Source: Metellina segmentata | Lineage: Eukaryota; Arthropoda; Arachnida; Araneae; Tetragnathidae | Direction: 5' to 3' | Assembly: GCA_947359465.1 (NCBI GenBank) | Contig: OX375875.1 | Span: 12,286,538 to 12,350,537 of the forward strand | Length of the DNA stretch: 64,000 nt | Shown here: in pieces, positions 10,656 through 24,397 of the stretch | How positions within the stretch are numbered: position 1 is the first letter of the stretch | Layout: every line of letters starts with the position of its first letter | Notes under the pieces: model-generated | What the model was told of the DNA's origin: nothing | Seen by the model: only the letters and a program-made list of their open reading frames with translations | The model's database searches: none | Made by a program: the position numbers and the translations under genes

Positions 10656-12179
10656 GTCATGTTAAGATTTTGTAACTTCGATATTTTTTGTAATTGCTCC
10701 AGTGAACAAAAATAGTAGTTTTTATGAAGGATATCATACATACACCATCTTTTTTGGTTCTTTATCTCTTGTTTAATAAATGGGCTTTATGAATATGTCA
10801 CGTTCGTTTTGTTTCTGAACCTCTATTTGCAGTAGCTGGCATTATCCTTAATGTGTGGATATGAGTGTTGATATCGTGTTACGACTATCACTCACCACTG
10901 AAAATACCAAATAAGCCTTCACATTTTCATGTTATCGGCATTCCTGTTATCTCTTGTACATTTTATTTACTCGAACTGGTAAATATGAAGAAATACTCTT
11001 TAATCTTAGCGGTAAAAAGTAATAACAGAAAGATAATGTGCAAGGTACAGAGAGAAAAATACGAATCCTGAAACATTGAAACGTGCATCGAAATAAAATG
11101 TACGATACGAGATAAAATTCGGGAAAAGTAATTTTAGATTCCAAAGTCAATAACAATCGTTTTAATTCGAGATTCAAAGAAAATGTCCAGGATTGGTGTT
11201 AAATTGTTTGTGATGTCATTAAATTGAAAAATTGGTTATCTTTAAATAGCTCTTAGTATAAAATACGTCTTTAAAACTGATTTTTACATATATTATTCAA
11301 AAGTCCCTGACTATTTATGTCGTTTAGAAATTTTGAGAAGTTAGTATGACTATTTAATAACTTATAAGGGAATTAAAGTACAAAGAAAGTTTGGATTAAG
11401 CAAGGTTCTTTATAAGCTTTTCTTAGTATTGTTTACAAATTATGGTATAAGACGTTAATTTGCAATGAAAAATATGCATATCACTGACAACATTTTTCTG
11501 AGATATAATTATCTATATATTAATGTTACAAGAACTTCGAAAGATATTTTCTTTCAAAGAAATAACGCACTTTTTAACTATTCAAAATGATCTATTCTAA
11601 GCACAGCAATCACTCAACATATTGATTGTAATCGGTAAATCTTCACATTCATTAAAAGTTGAACTGCATTTGTGAATAATTTTAACCTTAAATTTCAATA
11701 TTAAGAAATGAAGTTAATTATTTTCTGTCCAGCAATTACCATATGAATATCGATAATTTAGTTAAGAGCTGGAAAATCAAGATTATCTTCTATTTAGAAA
11801 TAGTTGATTTGAATATCGCATTTATAGTGACTTTTCAGCAACCATTTTAAATTCGAACTATAAATTTTATATTTTGATGTTTTACATAACGCATATTTTA
11901 TAATTATATAAAAAAAGTATACTTACAACACAAAAGCCGTTGTTGGTTGGAGCTCGTGACACGTGTTGAGTACTTTTAAGGTTATGTAAATCACTTGTTT
12001 AACTAAAACTTGATTAACTGAACTAATCGTGCCAAATACACGCGCGGCAAATTTTAAGAATCTAAGATTGGTAACACTAAGCATATATCAGGATTAAACT
12101 TTAATAATAAAAATAAATGTTTATTTTCTTTAAAAAAATTTTAGATTTTTATTCGAAGTACAGTTAAAAACACTATAAT
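10656..12179. other. AT-rich sequence without recognised features
   Basis: The Tc1 3' end presumably falls within the first 60 bases. The rest has only short open frames such as 10865-11071, without known domains. Confidence 0.4.
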
Positions 12180-12512
12180 TGATCAGTTATCGAGCGGGAT
12201 GAAAAATGATTAAATTACTAAAATGGCCATAAAAAAATAGGGGTTGGTGATAAAAAAGTAAAAATTAAGGGTTGTATGTATTTTTTAATGCCACATTATA
12301 AAAAAATAAAAAAAAAATTTCGTCAAAAAATTAATAAAATAAATTTTAAGGGTGAACAACCCTTATCACTTAGGGGTATGGAAAATAGATAGTAGCCGAT
12401 TCTCAGACCTACTGAATATGCATATAAAATTTGGTAAAAATCGGTAAAGCCGTTTCGGAGGAGTACGGTAACTAACATTGTGACATGGAAATTTTATATA
12501 TTAGATATTCAA
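12180..12512 (+). repeat. probable LINE 3' tail (RTE-like)
   Basis: A non-coding block with GGGGTTGGTGATAAAAAAG, then TTAAGGGTTGTATGTATTTT, then GATTCTCAGACCTACTGAAT and AAGCCGTTTCGGAGGAGTAC. It ends at AAATTTTATATATTAGAT. From memory this order is the 3' untranslated end of a widespread arthropod RTE-type LINE. No reverse transcriptase is attached, so it is a 5'-truncated copy. Confidence 0.5.
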
Positions 12513-12921
12513 ACACTGTTTACGTTTCAGAAAAAAAAAAGATTCATTTTGAAATGCAATTCAGTCTTAATAAACACAGTCTATTTTCGTACCTCCCTAC
12601 AGACACCACATAGAATTAAATAGATGTGTCATTGATTATTTGAAGATATTTGTTTCCGCTCTTGAATTTCCTTCAGGAAATCATGGACAGTTCGGAACTG
12701 AAAGTAAGTTGTGCAAGGCATGTGGTATTGAGTCATAACTTTTTTGCGAAAAATCGGTATAAAAATTTATCGTTACGTAACACTTCAAATTACTTCCGTT
12801 TGGATTATCAAACTTATGAAAATGCCTTAAGTTTCTAAGCAGTAAATTGGAGTCTTGTCCCAAACAACCAATTTTCTTGGCGTAAGGTTTGTTGTTTCTG
12901 ACGAGGTCATTCATCCATTAG

Positions 12922-12972
12922 TAAAACTAACACGATCTTGATGGACGAGATATCTCGTCATTAGAAATAAAA
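12922..12972. repeat. dispersed palindromic motif, best copy
   Basis: GATCTTGATGGACGAGATAT leads into a perfect 14-bp palindrome ACGAGATATCTCGT at 12945-12958. Diverged copies lie at 3676, 18636, 19010, 28694 and in 37780-38060. Confidence 0.7.
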
Positions 12973-12995
12973 CCTGATCAGCCGTTGAACTCGTA

Positions 12996-13965
12996 ACTAT
13001 ACAATTAAGAATGCATTGTTTGTTTGTACATTAAATATTTTCGACCCATTTCAAGTTTTCAACCCCTTTTGGACCCTTCTGATGCCAAATCTGCCTCTTA
13101 CGCGTTTGGTATCTGCCTGTTCCTATGTATGTATATGCCCTATACACATCCACACGGTTTTATATATTTTCATGGAAATTTGCATACAGTGAGAACCTAT
13201 CTTTATTTAGTGAGTGAAAATGGTTGCGAAAGTATATCCGTCTTTTTGTTCTATGTTCGATTTTGTATTTGTGTGTTTGTATACACATCACATGAATTTT
13301 ATTCTATATATTTGATTGTGAATTGTATTTTATTGTATACATTATCTATTAGTTTAGTGAATGCTATATTAAACATTTCTTTATTGTTATATTTCGATTA
13401 GTTTCGTGCTAAAACACCTGGGTGCGCTTACTGATATCAACCATAATTTCGTAGTTTTGGATAAAATTAGAATGTTTATTGAGTAGTACGAGTACTTTTA
13501 TTTGCTTTACCAGTATTCCTAAAAAATAGATCATTTTTCAAAAAAAAAATTTTTTTTTTATGGAATTTCAGTTTTGATACTTTGTTTATTCCGATTCTTA
13601 TTTTTGTTATTTACGCAATGTAAACAATTTCAGAATATTTGGGACATACGATATTTTTCAACGAACGAGAATGAAACAGAAACTCGTGTTTCTTTCGCTC
13701 TGAATTAATTTCGCATTTCTAAATTTTGTGCACTTTTTAGTTGGAAGTTGTGTCAACTGCGAGATTAAGAGATATTAAGGAATCACAAATTAATATCTTC
13801 AGAACAACTTTTTCCCGACACCTTTTAATATGTTTTATTTTGTTATTTATTCTTATGTTTTCTATTTTAAGTATTTATTATTTTAATAAATTGTGTTTCT
13901 CTTTCATCACACGCAACACCACCACACAGTATTCGACTTAAATTGGCAGGTAAGTGAGAATAAAG
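12996..13965 (+). mobile_element. Helitron copy 1, 3'-truncated
   Basis: Aligns by eye with the first 950 bp of the Helitrons at 52516 and 55766: GTTTGTTTGTACATT, then TTCGACCCATTTCAAGTTTT, then CATGGAAATTTGCATACAGT. The 5' end is degraded from the TC start. It stops where a Tc1 tail begins near 13966. It retains an unoccupied TTAA site near 13937, where copy 3 holds an insertion. Its open frames have no Rep/helicase domain, so it is non-autonomous. Confidence 0.75.
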
Positions 13966-14215
13966 GAAATTGGTCTGGCCTGCTCCGAGTCCCGACCTAA
14001 ACTCCTAAGAACATTTTCGAGACGAGTTAGATCGACTCTTACGGAGCAGGGAACACCGCGTCCGAAATCTACAGCCGATCTGGCGACATTCTTGCAATAG
14101 GAGTGGACACAAATACCCCGAGATGTGTATCAAAACCTTTTTGAAAGTATGCCCAGAAGGGTTGCTAGTGTAATTGCAACACGTGGGGACCACCCCTGTA
14201 TTAAAGCATGTATTC
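13966..14215 (+). pseudogene. Tc1 transposase C-terminal fragment
   Basis: Begins with a block like WPAPSPDLNS, then EHFRDELDRLL, and ends with YQNLFESMPRRVASVIATRG at 14128-14187. These are the last 80 residues of a DD34E Tc1 transposase, including the glutamate region. Stops and frame changes are present. The tail continues open to 14337, but that sequence is not Tc1. Confidence 0.8.
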
Positions 14216-14454
14216 TTTCTCAAATACCAGAATTTTTCAAAACGTTTTCTGCAATGGAACACTTTGCAGACCCGAAAATGTTAACGAAACACTTAGCTAA
14301 TTTTTTAGATTGGCTATTTGCTACTAGTAAATTTTAAAAATAATGTTATTCAAATACATTATTTATTTATTAAATTATTTTTAAATATAATGTATAATAT
14401 AAACATAAAAATATGTATAAATAAAGTACTTAATGACTTTGATCATTTTGAGTC

Positions 14455-16375
<1,921 letters not shown>

Positions 16376-17102
16376 AAAATTCGACATTGTAAGCAATCAG
16401 ACTAAATTAATATATAAGAAAATCGTTAAATTTTTAAGAAAATTTATTTAATTTATACTTTTGAAAAGTATACACCCAATCATGTTTTAACGCAATACAT
16501 TGGTTCCAGGAGATGACGCGTAGAATAAAAATGCGTAACAAATTACAACAACCAATTGTAAATTTGACAGATTGGTTCCCACAATTGAAAAATCGTGTAA
16601 AAAAATGTATCAAAAATGTAATACTAAAAATGTAATGTAAACTAAAATAAAAATGTAATAAATAAAAATGTAAACTAAAATGGTTCTTTGAATTATTTGT
16701 TCCTGTATATCTAGGCGAATTTGCGGGAATAAATCGCTCAAAAAGTGAAAACCTTGCCGCTCAAAAATTTGGGTAAAAGTGAAATTGTGTAAATAAAATT
16801 CGCATAATAAGAGGATTGGGTGTAGACCTAATAACGTGTGATTGATTAACAAACAATTTCAGTTCAAAGTGGATCAAATTTTAAGGTTAAAAAAACAACA
16901 TGGACTTACTTATGAAACTTCTCGCAGACATTTCCCTCCAGAATTTATACACTGATATGCTGAATATTTAACACGTATTTACAAGCTGTTTTTGTTACCA
17001 GACTTATTAGATCTGTGTCTCAGCGCTCTGATTCCATCGTGAACGACTCTAATCCCTCTTTCAGGTGTCAGTAGAACGCTGATAAAGAATTTGCTTATAT
17101 TA
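16376..17102. other. no gene recognised
   Basis: AT-rich. A short internal repetition of AAAATGTAA lies near 16600-16680. The rest is unassigned. Confidence 0.4.
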
Positions 17103-18012
17103 AGGCCCCGTTCACATGAGGCGTTTCAACGCGCGTATGGCGAGGCTAGCAAGGTCCCGCCGCTAAATTATGTTTATTTATTCCTTTAAGGGAGTCCGGG
17201 ACACAAAAAAACGTCAAATTTTCTAAATTTTTTTTATTATTTTAAGAAATTCTCTGTGTTTTTCTGCATAAAATGACGTCTAAAACATGTTTCTATCTTA
17301 ATTAGAACTAGAGATATAATAATTTTTGTGGTGCGCTATTTTGAAAATCTAACACTCTTGAGAGTTGTTGTCATGGCAACAACATTTGTCTTTAAAACTT
17401 AAAATGCGTTTTTCTCCATGATACATTTTTTCAAGATTTCCTGTATTTAAATTGCTATAAGTCGAAAACCGATAAAGTTTAAGGGTTGAAATTTGGAATA
17501 TATCTTTTTCAAACATTATACTTTAATTTTGATTCAGCAAATTTGAAACAAATATTTACTTTAAAAATATGACTTTTTAAAAAAAAAAGTACCTTAAAAT
17601 TTTCAAATATATTCATTCAAATATTTTTTATTTTTTATTAAATTAATATTTTTTAAATTGCTGAATCAAAATTAAAGTTTATAAATTTGTGAATAATTTA
17701 CTGCAAGAATTTTGAAAATTGATCAAGAATATTTTGAGTTTTAGCAATTTAAAATGACCCCTCTTTTTTGCAAAAATTTTTAATTTCAAATTTTTTTTAA
17801 ATTTTTGGAAAAATTTTGTTTTGTGATTTTGCTTATTAGTTAGATGGGTAATCAGTTAAAAAAAATTCAAAATTCTAAATTAATTAATAAAATTTTTTTT
17901 TCAATGTGTGCCGGACCCCCTTAATTCAAGTATCTATCTTTCCGACCTTGAAGAGCGGGAACCTGATAGCCTCACCAACGCCCGTTTTAAGCGCCTCATG
18001 TGAACGGGGCCT
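17103..18012. mobile_element. small foldback element interrupted by another element
   Basis: The left arm AGGCCCCGTTCACATGAGGC has a near-perfect inverse at 17992-18012. The arms extend imperfectly inward (GGCGAGGCTAGCAAG against GGTGAGGCTATCAGG). Without the insert at 17190-17920 the element would be about 180 bp. PIF/Harbinger-type is possible from the TIR style, but the target duplication (TTA or TA) is unclear. Confidence 0.65.
17190..17920. mobile_element. TTAA-flanked element (piggyBac-type MITE), copy 1
   Basis: Bounded by perfect TTAA at 17186-17189 and 17921-17924. The ends are GGGAGTCCGGGACACA and the inverse TGTGCCGGACCCCC. The TTAA duplication is typical of piggyBac transposition. 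The 731-bp interior is non-coding and holds an inner inverted repeat (near 17520-17545 against 17655-17681). A close copy lies at 56716-57439. Confidence 0.8.
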
Positions 18013-18573
18013 ATAGGGTAGACCATGGTCATTTTTTTATAGCTCAAAATTCTAACAGATGAACCATATGTAACGCGTGTGGCTGTGGTAGAACTAGAAG
18101 AAAATAGAGTCATAAACATGTCAGTGGAGATTGATCATCACTCGCCTTTCAGTATGAAGTAGAAGATTTTTAAATGTGTTGCAGTGTATAAAACCTTTCC
18201 AGGTTCAGCGGAACATAGTTTGGGAAACCCTGCCTTATAACATCACATCTTGCTGCCCGGTCCATTGTTGTAGAATAGTGTATATAGTTACTGGCATGGT
18301 CACCAAAAGTTTGCCAATTTGGTGTCGCATCAGCAATGTTCTAGTGTGACTCCGAGTGAAATTTAGTTGACCTTGGATCAGTCGATTGGAGAAAAATGCG
18401 AAAGTTCTTCGGGAAAAGGCTGTAAAGCGCAAAACCATGAATGAAGATTGATGTGGATGGTTTCCGTTAGCCAATTTGTTATCGCTGCTACAGCTTTTGC
18501 ACAGATTTACTTTGAACCAGGTCTCGAGTAAATGAAATGTAGTGTGGAAGGTTTTTTTTTTTGTATTCCTACC
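18013..18573. other. unassigned sequence
   Basis: Short open frames on the minus strand (17934-18119 and 18235-18474) have no recognised motif. No repeat partner was seen. Confidence 0.35.
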
Positions 18574-19333
18574 TGAAACCTAATTTAACCTTCCTGGCGG
18601 TTGTCTTGATGGAGTATTTCGTCATCAGCAAAGCTTATCAGATCTTGATGGATGAGATACCTCATAATTAAATTTAAATTGATCAGATCTTGATATAAAA
18701 ATCTGTTAAAAGCCTTATTACTCGACTGTCTTAACTAGCTTTAGCTAGCCATTTCCCTCAAGGTATAGGTTCGGTGGCAAAAAATTGAAATTAATACAAG
18801 GCTACACCGTTAATTATGTGTATTTACATTTGTTCTATTTACGTAGATCTCCATTAATCTTTTAAAGTTAGAGGGAAGAGGTCCTATTTCTTGATATTGT
18901 TATACGTAAAGAACAAAAACTGATGTTTTAAGTAGGTTGAAGAAATAGTATGACAAACCTAATTTAACCTTCCTGGCGGTTGTCTTGATGGAGTATTTCG
19001 TCATCAGCAAAGCTTATCAGATCTTGATGGACGAGATACCTCATAATTAAATTTAAATTGATCATATATTGATATAAGAATCTGTTCAAAGCCTTATTAC
19101 TCGACTGTCTTAACTAGCTTTAGCTAGCCATTTATCTCAAGGTATAGGTTCGGTGGCAAAAAATTGAAATTAATACAAGGCTACATCGTTAATTATGTGT
19201 ATTTACCTTTGTTCTATTTACGTAGATCTGCATTAATCTTTTAAAGTTAGAGGGAAGAGGTCCTATTTCTTGATATTGTTATACGTAAAGAACAAAAACT
19301 GATGTTATAAGTAGGTTGAAGAAATAGAATGAC
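18574..19333. repeat. 379-bp direct tandem duplication
   Basis: Two adjacent copies, about 18574-18952 and 18953-19333. Each begins near CCTAATTTAACCTTCCTGGC and includes the palindromic motif and a TTAGCTAGCCATTT stretch. The offset is 379 bases wherever checked. Only scattered substitutions separate them, so the duplication is recent. Confidence 0.9.
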
Positions 19334-20800
19334 AAGTAGTAATAAAACACAAATTTTTAGTTCAGCGGAGTATTTATTTGTTACGTGAAGATTACAATTA
19401 ATATTGTTATTTTTAAATTAATGAAAATGGGTTACTATGATACCATTTTCTGCCAAGTTAAATGTTGGAGGCGGTAGTGGTTTCTGCTGTGATGCATGCT
19501 ATTTATGCTTATACTTGAAGTTACGTCAATTGATTTGTTTTCAAATAAATACTATTTTATCACTCCGCCAAGAAATATATATTCACTGAACAAATTCTGA
19601 ATTTATGTATGATACTAACTAGGTCAACGCAAATTAGATAAATCGCCAAACTTGGCCCAAACGGATAAATAATGTATTTTAATGGGTATTCTGCGACAGC
19701 TGATACATTGAAAATCCCTCTCATAATAAATGGACTGGAAAAAATGGAGTTTAAAAAAATTACAATTTTAACTGGTAGTTTTAATGAATGGCAATTAACT
19801 GTTATAATAAATGAATTGTTACGTCTTTTTTCTATTAAATATGTCAAATATGCATCAAGATAATAGCATTAGGCTCTGATAATAGCTTTGAAAAAAAGTA
19901 TGGCTACGGTATGTGTTTCTTTCCGAAGTTTAACAATAACTTTACTTCCTTAATTTATGAAAGTTCTTCCAAACCGATCAATTTCTATTCATAAAAAAGG
20001 TTATCCTAATTTTTCTGCAATTAATTTTCAAAATTGGAAACATCTGTTGAAAAATATCCTCACCTATTTCATAAACTAATTGAAATATTTAAAAAAACGC
20101 TAATAGATTTAATGCTGAAACACCCAATTTTAAATATATAAATCTTCCACAACAGTTTTTTTTTTTGTAATCAATTTGAATAATATTGTTATTTTAAAGA
20201 AAGAGTATAATTCTTTAGAACCGTAACGGAGTATAGTAATATGACTCAGTGTCGTAGAACTTATAAACTGAGCTTTCGAATGAAAATAAATGCTTCAATA
20301 CAGGCATATGGCAATTTGGCTCATATTTATAAGGATATTATTATTAGGATATGATTTATAAAGCTTGGAGAACGATCCTTTCAGTTAGTGTTTACTATAT
20401 TTTTTAGATTTTAAATTTTTAGTTTGTGTCGGTATAGTATAGGTATTTTAATTTTTTATGTTCAGTTTGACAATCACTTGGCTTTCAGCCTATTGGTTCA
20501 AATAACTTTGCATAAAGAAACCATACGTTTAGTTTATTGCATCTTCCAGAAGAGGAAAATTAAAAAATCTTATTTTTCAACTGACGAATGACATTAAAAC
20601 TCGAACAATGCATCGAAATAAAATCAGAAAATATTATTGTTATTTAATAAAGATATGAAAGAAGGTTGCAAATTTCAGCTCAGAGGAAAAATATGCCTAA
20701 TGAGTTTCATTCTTTCTTCTTGGGGCCTCTCTGTCAAATTTTCTAATTTGAGAACTGTCCCATCTCTCGCACTGGATAATTTAAATGATTTATAGACGTT
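19334..20800. other. unassigned, overlapping short frames only
   Basis: Two frames overlap on opposite strands at 19560-19863. Neither has a recognisable domain or coding character. The rest is AT-rich. Confidence 0.4.
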
Positions 20801-21320
20801 CCATCCAACCACTTTCTCAAGTAATTCCCAAATCGAAGCAGCGCATCACACAATCGAATTCAAATCACCCATGCACATTTCTTAACAAAAATCACAAGCG
20901 GCAAACACGGCGACAATCAAGCACACCCACGAGCAATGCATAACGCAATCTTTCTGGAACAACGTTCCGCAATAACATTGGACTGAATCTAATTGGCTAA
21001 GGTAGTTTTCCCGCAAAATACGGAATAATTGCTGAAATGTCCTCCAGAATTCTCCCACCATTCTGCTTGCCTTCGGGGCTTAACAGATTCAGATAGAATA
21101 GTAATTTAGGCGATGGATCGTTAATTCTCTCTCCAGGCTAATGACAAATCACAAAGCTCGAGCTCCAGATAGATTACCCCTCGGTGGTCATTCAGCTGGA
21201 CTCTAATCCCCATGACGTCGTTTAGACAGCCCCTGTCTGCATCCACATTGGTTTCTAATCATCAAACTGCCTTGACACGATCTGTCCAATACAGAAGGAT
21301 GAGAGCATTAATATATTCGT
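20801..21320. promoter_or_regulatory. possible cis-regulatory block
   Basis: This stretch is less AT-rich than its surroundings and free of recognised repeats. It is dense in homeodomain-like TAAT cores (TCTAATTGGC, GTTAATTC, GCTAATGAC, TCTAATCCCC, TCTAATCATC). A CRE-like TGACGTCG lies near 21212. There are no long open frames. This fits an enhancer-like non-coding block, but composition alone cannot prove it. Confidence 0.3.
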
Positions 21321-22364
21321 TCTATATTCTGAGTCCAGGATTCTAAAGCATTATTTGTCAATATTTAGCATACCGAAATTCAGAAACTGACGGTTCTGAA
21401 GTTTTCTGGTCTTGCGTCTTCGATCAGTACCGGTATTAAATCTGCTTACTAATACTTAAATGTAGCTTTTAAGCATCATAAGAATATCTATTCTGTGTTA
21501 GTCCAAAAGGTAATATCTCCTAGCTTGGTCCTTGCAAATTGGCTATTGTTACATGCTGGGTATTTAAGTATATAATACTTAACGACACTATATAACAACG
21601 GAACTTTGAAGCTAAGAACACGAGGTATGGCTCTCGTGAGACAAGTACCTACCAACTTTTCATTGCTCCACAGTATCAGCTACTCCTTCCTATATTTTGG
21701 ATTGTATGGGTGTCTTATAACTCCTGGATGAACAGTAGGTCACTGAATGGTTTGAAATCTAAGGTCTCTTGGACTTGCTTCGATGGGTTTTACGTTGACT
21801 CAGGAAGTTAATACCAACAAAAATAAGAATACTATCGATTCAGTGTACTCTGTTTTCTAGCGTTAAGAGGGATTTTAGATACTATTAAGCTCAGTATTTC
21901 GATAATTGGTAAAACCTAATAACGGAATTTAGCAATATTACCTTCTTAACTAGTATTTCAGAACTGTTTGAGTTATTATGGATAATATTGCATCTGAAAG
22001 GTATGGTTTAGTGCAAATTATTATGAGGTCATCAAGGTTGGAGTAAGTTGACACAAAGTCACAAAGTTTCATGAACTAATATCCACTGAATATTTCTGTA
22101 AGCTCTGTGCAATTCGCAAAATAAAAATTAAACCATACCTTCAATCATTTCCAGAAGATAGTATTACCAAGTGTGGTCATTCGTATCGTTGGCTTACACA
22201 GTTGAAACAAAAAATTAAAGATTTGAGGATATGGAGTTTCTTCACTTTCTAGACCAGAATGAAGTAATTTTTTAAGTGTTGCATAAAAGTTAGATTTCTT
22301 GAGAATTGCACGTAGTAGTGATAGGCAAGCATTAAATTAACGTCATACAAGAACATCACAATTT
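21321..22364. other. unique-looking sequence without genes
   Basis: No coding or repeat signal was recognised up to the SINE at 22365. Confidence 0.4.
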
Positions 22365-22630
22365 TCTGGGATCAAACCCGAAAGGAAAAGAAGGGAAGAT
22401 CGAAGGGCAATAACACGTAATTTCGAAACACCGTCAGATGACGAGGTCACACCAGAGCAGGAAACCTACTCTCCAAGCTGCCACACCACGTCAATGTGAG
22501 TACATTTGAAGCCATGACAGTTTTAAAGTTCACCAGTCCCTTTTGTACACGACAGTCTCTGGTAGAATTCGAACTCGCAAATCTCCGGTTTTTAGTCTAT
22601 TACACTCCTAACCAGGTTACCACGACCCCA
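22365..22630 (-). repeat. SINE copy with a third kind of head
   Basis: The body (GATGACGAGGTCACACC and related blocks) matches the common SINE. The head, read in reverse, is GGTCGTGGTAACCTGG with a good B-box GCGAGTTCGAATTCT. It differs from the standard head. Confidence 0.6.
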
Positions 22631-22673
22631 CACTTAGTGAATTTAACTATCGAGTAGCATATAAGCCTCGCCT

Positions 22674-23346
22674 TTTTCTCAGAACTATGTTGAAGTAGTG
22701 TATTTCACATGTTATTGACTATATACACTATAACAGGGCTCGAAATACCCGGGTACACAGGTGCACTGTGCACCTGAAAATACAATTGTGCACCTAATTT
22801 TTTCCCGCTAGGTGCACGCAATGCACCTAACGTTAAAAAAAGGGGAGGGGACGTGTTTTATGTTATTTTGATGTTAGAACAAAATATTAGGATCCACCTT
22901 TCTCACTCTAAAGGAACGGAATTAAAATTTCTAAATACACACTATGAGAAAACAAAATCACTGGGCCCTAACGGGTTTTTACAGGAGGAAGGTTTACTTG
23001 TGCCATGCCACTAGAACTTTCCGATGATCGAAACATTTTCCAGATAGCTCTGTTGAAGCGACTGTCGCGACAGCCGTGCGACGGAGAAGCGAGAATTTAG
23101 GTGTTTAAATATTTTTAGTTACTAACCTATCTAAACATACCCAACTAATAAAGCAGTTTACATTACATTAATGCTCTTATATTACGTTTTTTTTTTAATA
23201 TGCTCCTAAAATATAACCCGTGCACCTAATTTAAAAACTTAAGTGCACAAGGTGCGCCTATATTAAAAAATCTATTTCGAGGCCTGTTTTCTCAGAACTA
23301 TGTTGAAGTAGTGTGTTTCACATGTTATTGACTATATACACTATAA
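22674..23346. repeat. 60-bp direct repeats flanking a hAT-like element
   Basis: 22674-22733 and 23287-23346 are the same 60 bp with one mismatch. They touch the element ends on both sides. They include the first eight bases of the Tc1 element that follows. See the findings for why this is odd. Confidence 0.9.
22734..23286. mobile_element. non-autonomous hAT-like element with GTGCACC repeats
   Basis: The ends are CAGGGCTCGAAATA and the inverse TATTTCGAGGCCTG, a hAT-type terminal repeat. Just inside lie repeated GTGCACC and GGTGCAC words at both ends. The 553-bp interior is non-coding. Confidence 0.7.
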
Positions 23347-23905
23347 GGACAAACGTATTTGGACACTGCAGATATTCGGAGGAGGATCCGTTTTAGTGTT
23401 GGGTAGTTTTTCATGGTTATGATTCGACCCATTGGTTTATGTACCTGGTACCATGAATGCTGACTTGTACCTCGACGTTCTGGATATTTCGGCCTTGCCC
23501 ACACTATGGCAATACTACGGCAATGATGGTTGCATCTTCCAACAGAATCGAGCTCCATCATGTCATACTACGAAACGTGTAGTGGACTGTTTTCCTGAAA
23601 ATGAGATTAATTTGCTTTTCTGACTTGTTCAGAGCCCCGATGTCAATCCGATCGAGCACTTATGGTATGAACTGGAGTGACGAGTACGAAATCGCCACGC
23701 ACGCCCATCTTCACCACAATCTCTTTTCACAGTCTTGCAAGAGGCATGGAGAGATATTCCTGTCCAGACTTACAGAGAACTTGTGGAAAGTATGCCTCAA
23801 AGTGTTGCAGCGGTAATACTAAAGAAGGGCCTAACCGTTACTAAATAGAATAAAAAGCAATTTTTCTGAAAAACATGCAGTCCAAATACTTTTGTCCATA
23901 TAGTG
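23339..23905 (+). mobile_element. internally deleted Tc1 element
   Basis: Flanked by TA, with inverted ends CACTATAAGGACAAACGTAT and CACTATATGGACAAAAGTAT (right end reversed). At 567 bp it is about a third of a normal Tc1. It keeps only the C-terminal part of the transposase. Confidence 0.85.
23430..23850 (+). pseudogene. Tc1 transposase C-terminal half, broken
   Basis: Blocks in order: TMNADLYLDVL near 23450, CIFQQNRAPSCHTTKRVVD near 23530, then after a frame change SPDVNPIEHLWYELE near 23634 and LVESMPQSVAAV near 23780. The second catalytic acid of the QQDNAP motif is lost (QQNRAP). The Glu in PIEHLW remains. The DNA-binding half has been deleted. It cannot function. Confidence 0.85.
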
Positions 23906-23930
23906 TATAGGTAGTACATGCAAACGTGGT

Positions 23931-24166
23931 TGTAATTGCAACTCAACTTAAAAGGAACTGAAGTGGATTGACGATTGTTTGTGTCACGACAATGTTGATT
24001 AGTTGCTTAGCGATGGCTTGGTTGTTCTTGTTTCTTATTAGCATTTTATTGTAATATAATCGTTTGCAGTTGCGGAGTTCTAACTTGCATTAATAAAGAA
24101 TTACTATGAATAATCTTGGCTTATGCTGTTATAAATTGAATAATGTGTAGAATTTACGCCTCTACA
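23931..24166 (+). repeat. probable 5' LTR of a retrotransposon
   Basis: A 236-bp block starting TGTAATTGC and ending TCTACA. It is repeated in inverse orientation at 39231-39468. A leader and a gag-like start follow at 24398, the order expected after a 5' LTR. The primer-binding site is not clear (AAGTGATCCGTCGAG follows the LTR). Confidence 0.7.
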
Positions 24167-24397
24167 TAAGTGATCCGTCGAGATATTACCATTTCCTGTG
24201 TTTACAGTCCAAAAGGAGAAGAATGATGTTATAAAGAATTTGTGTCTACTGCATCTTACAGCAAAGTTCAGTGGAAGTGATCAGCTCTTTTAGACCAGCT
24301 TGGCGCAGTTTTTATTGTACCGTGGGTGTTCGTATGTAAAGCAACTTCGTGTGTACATTTTTTGGTTGTTGTTTAATTACACCGTTAATAGTAAATA

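Noticed and set aside
19560..19863. Two overlapping frames on opposite strands
   Set aside because: They are complementary to each other in AT-rich DNA and show no domain or coding bias.
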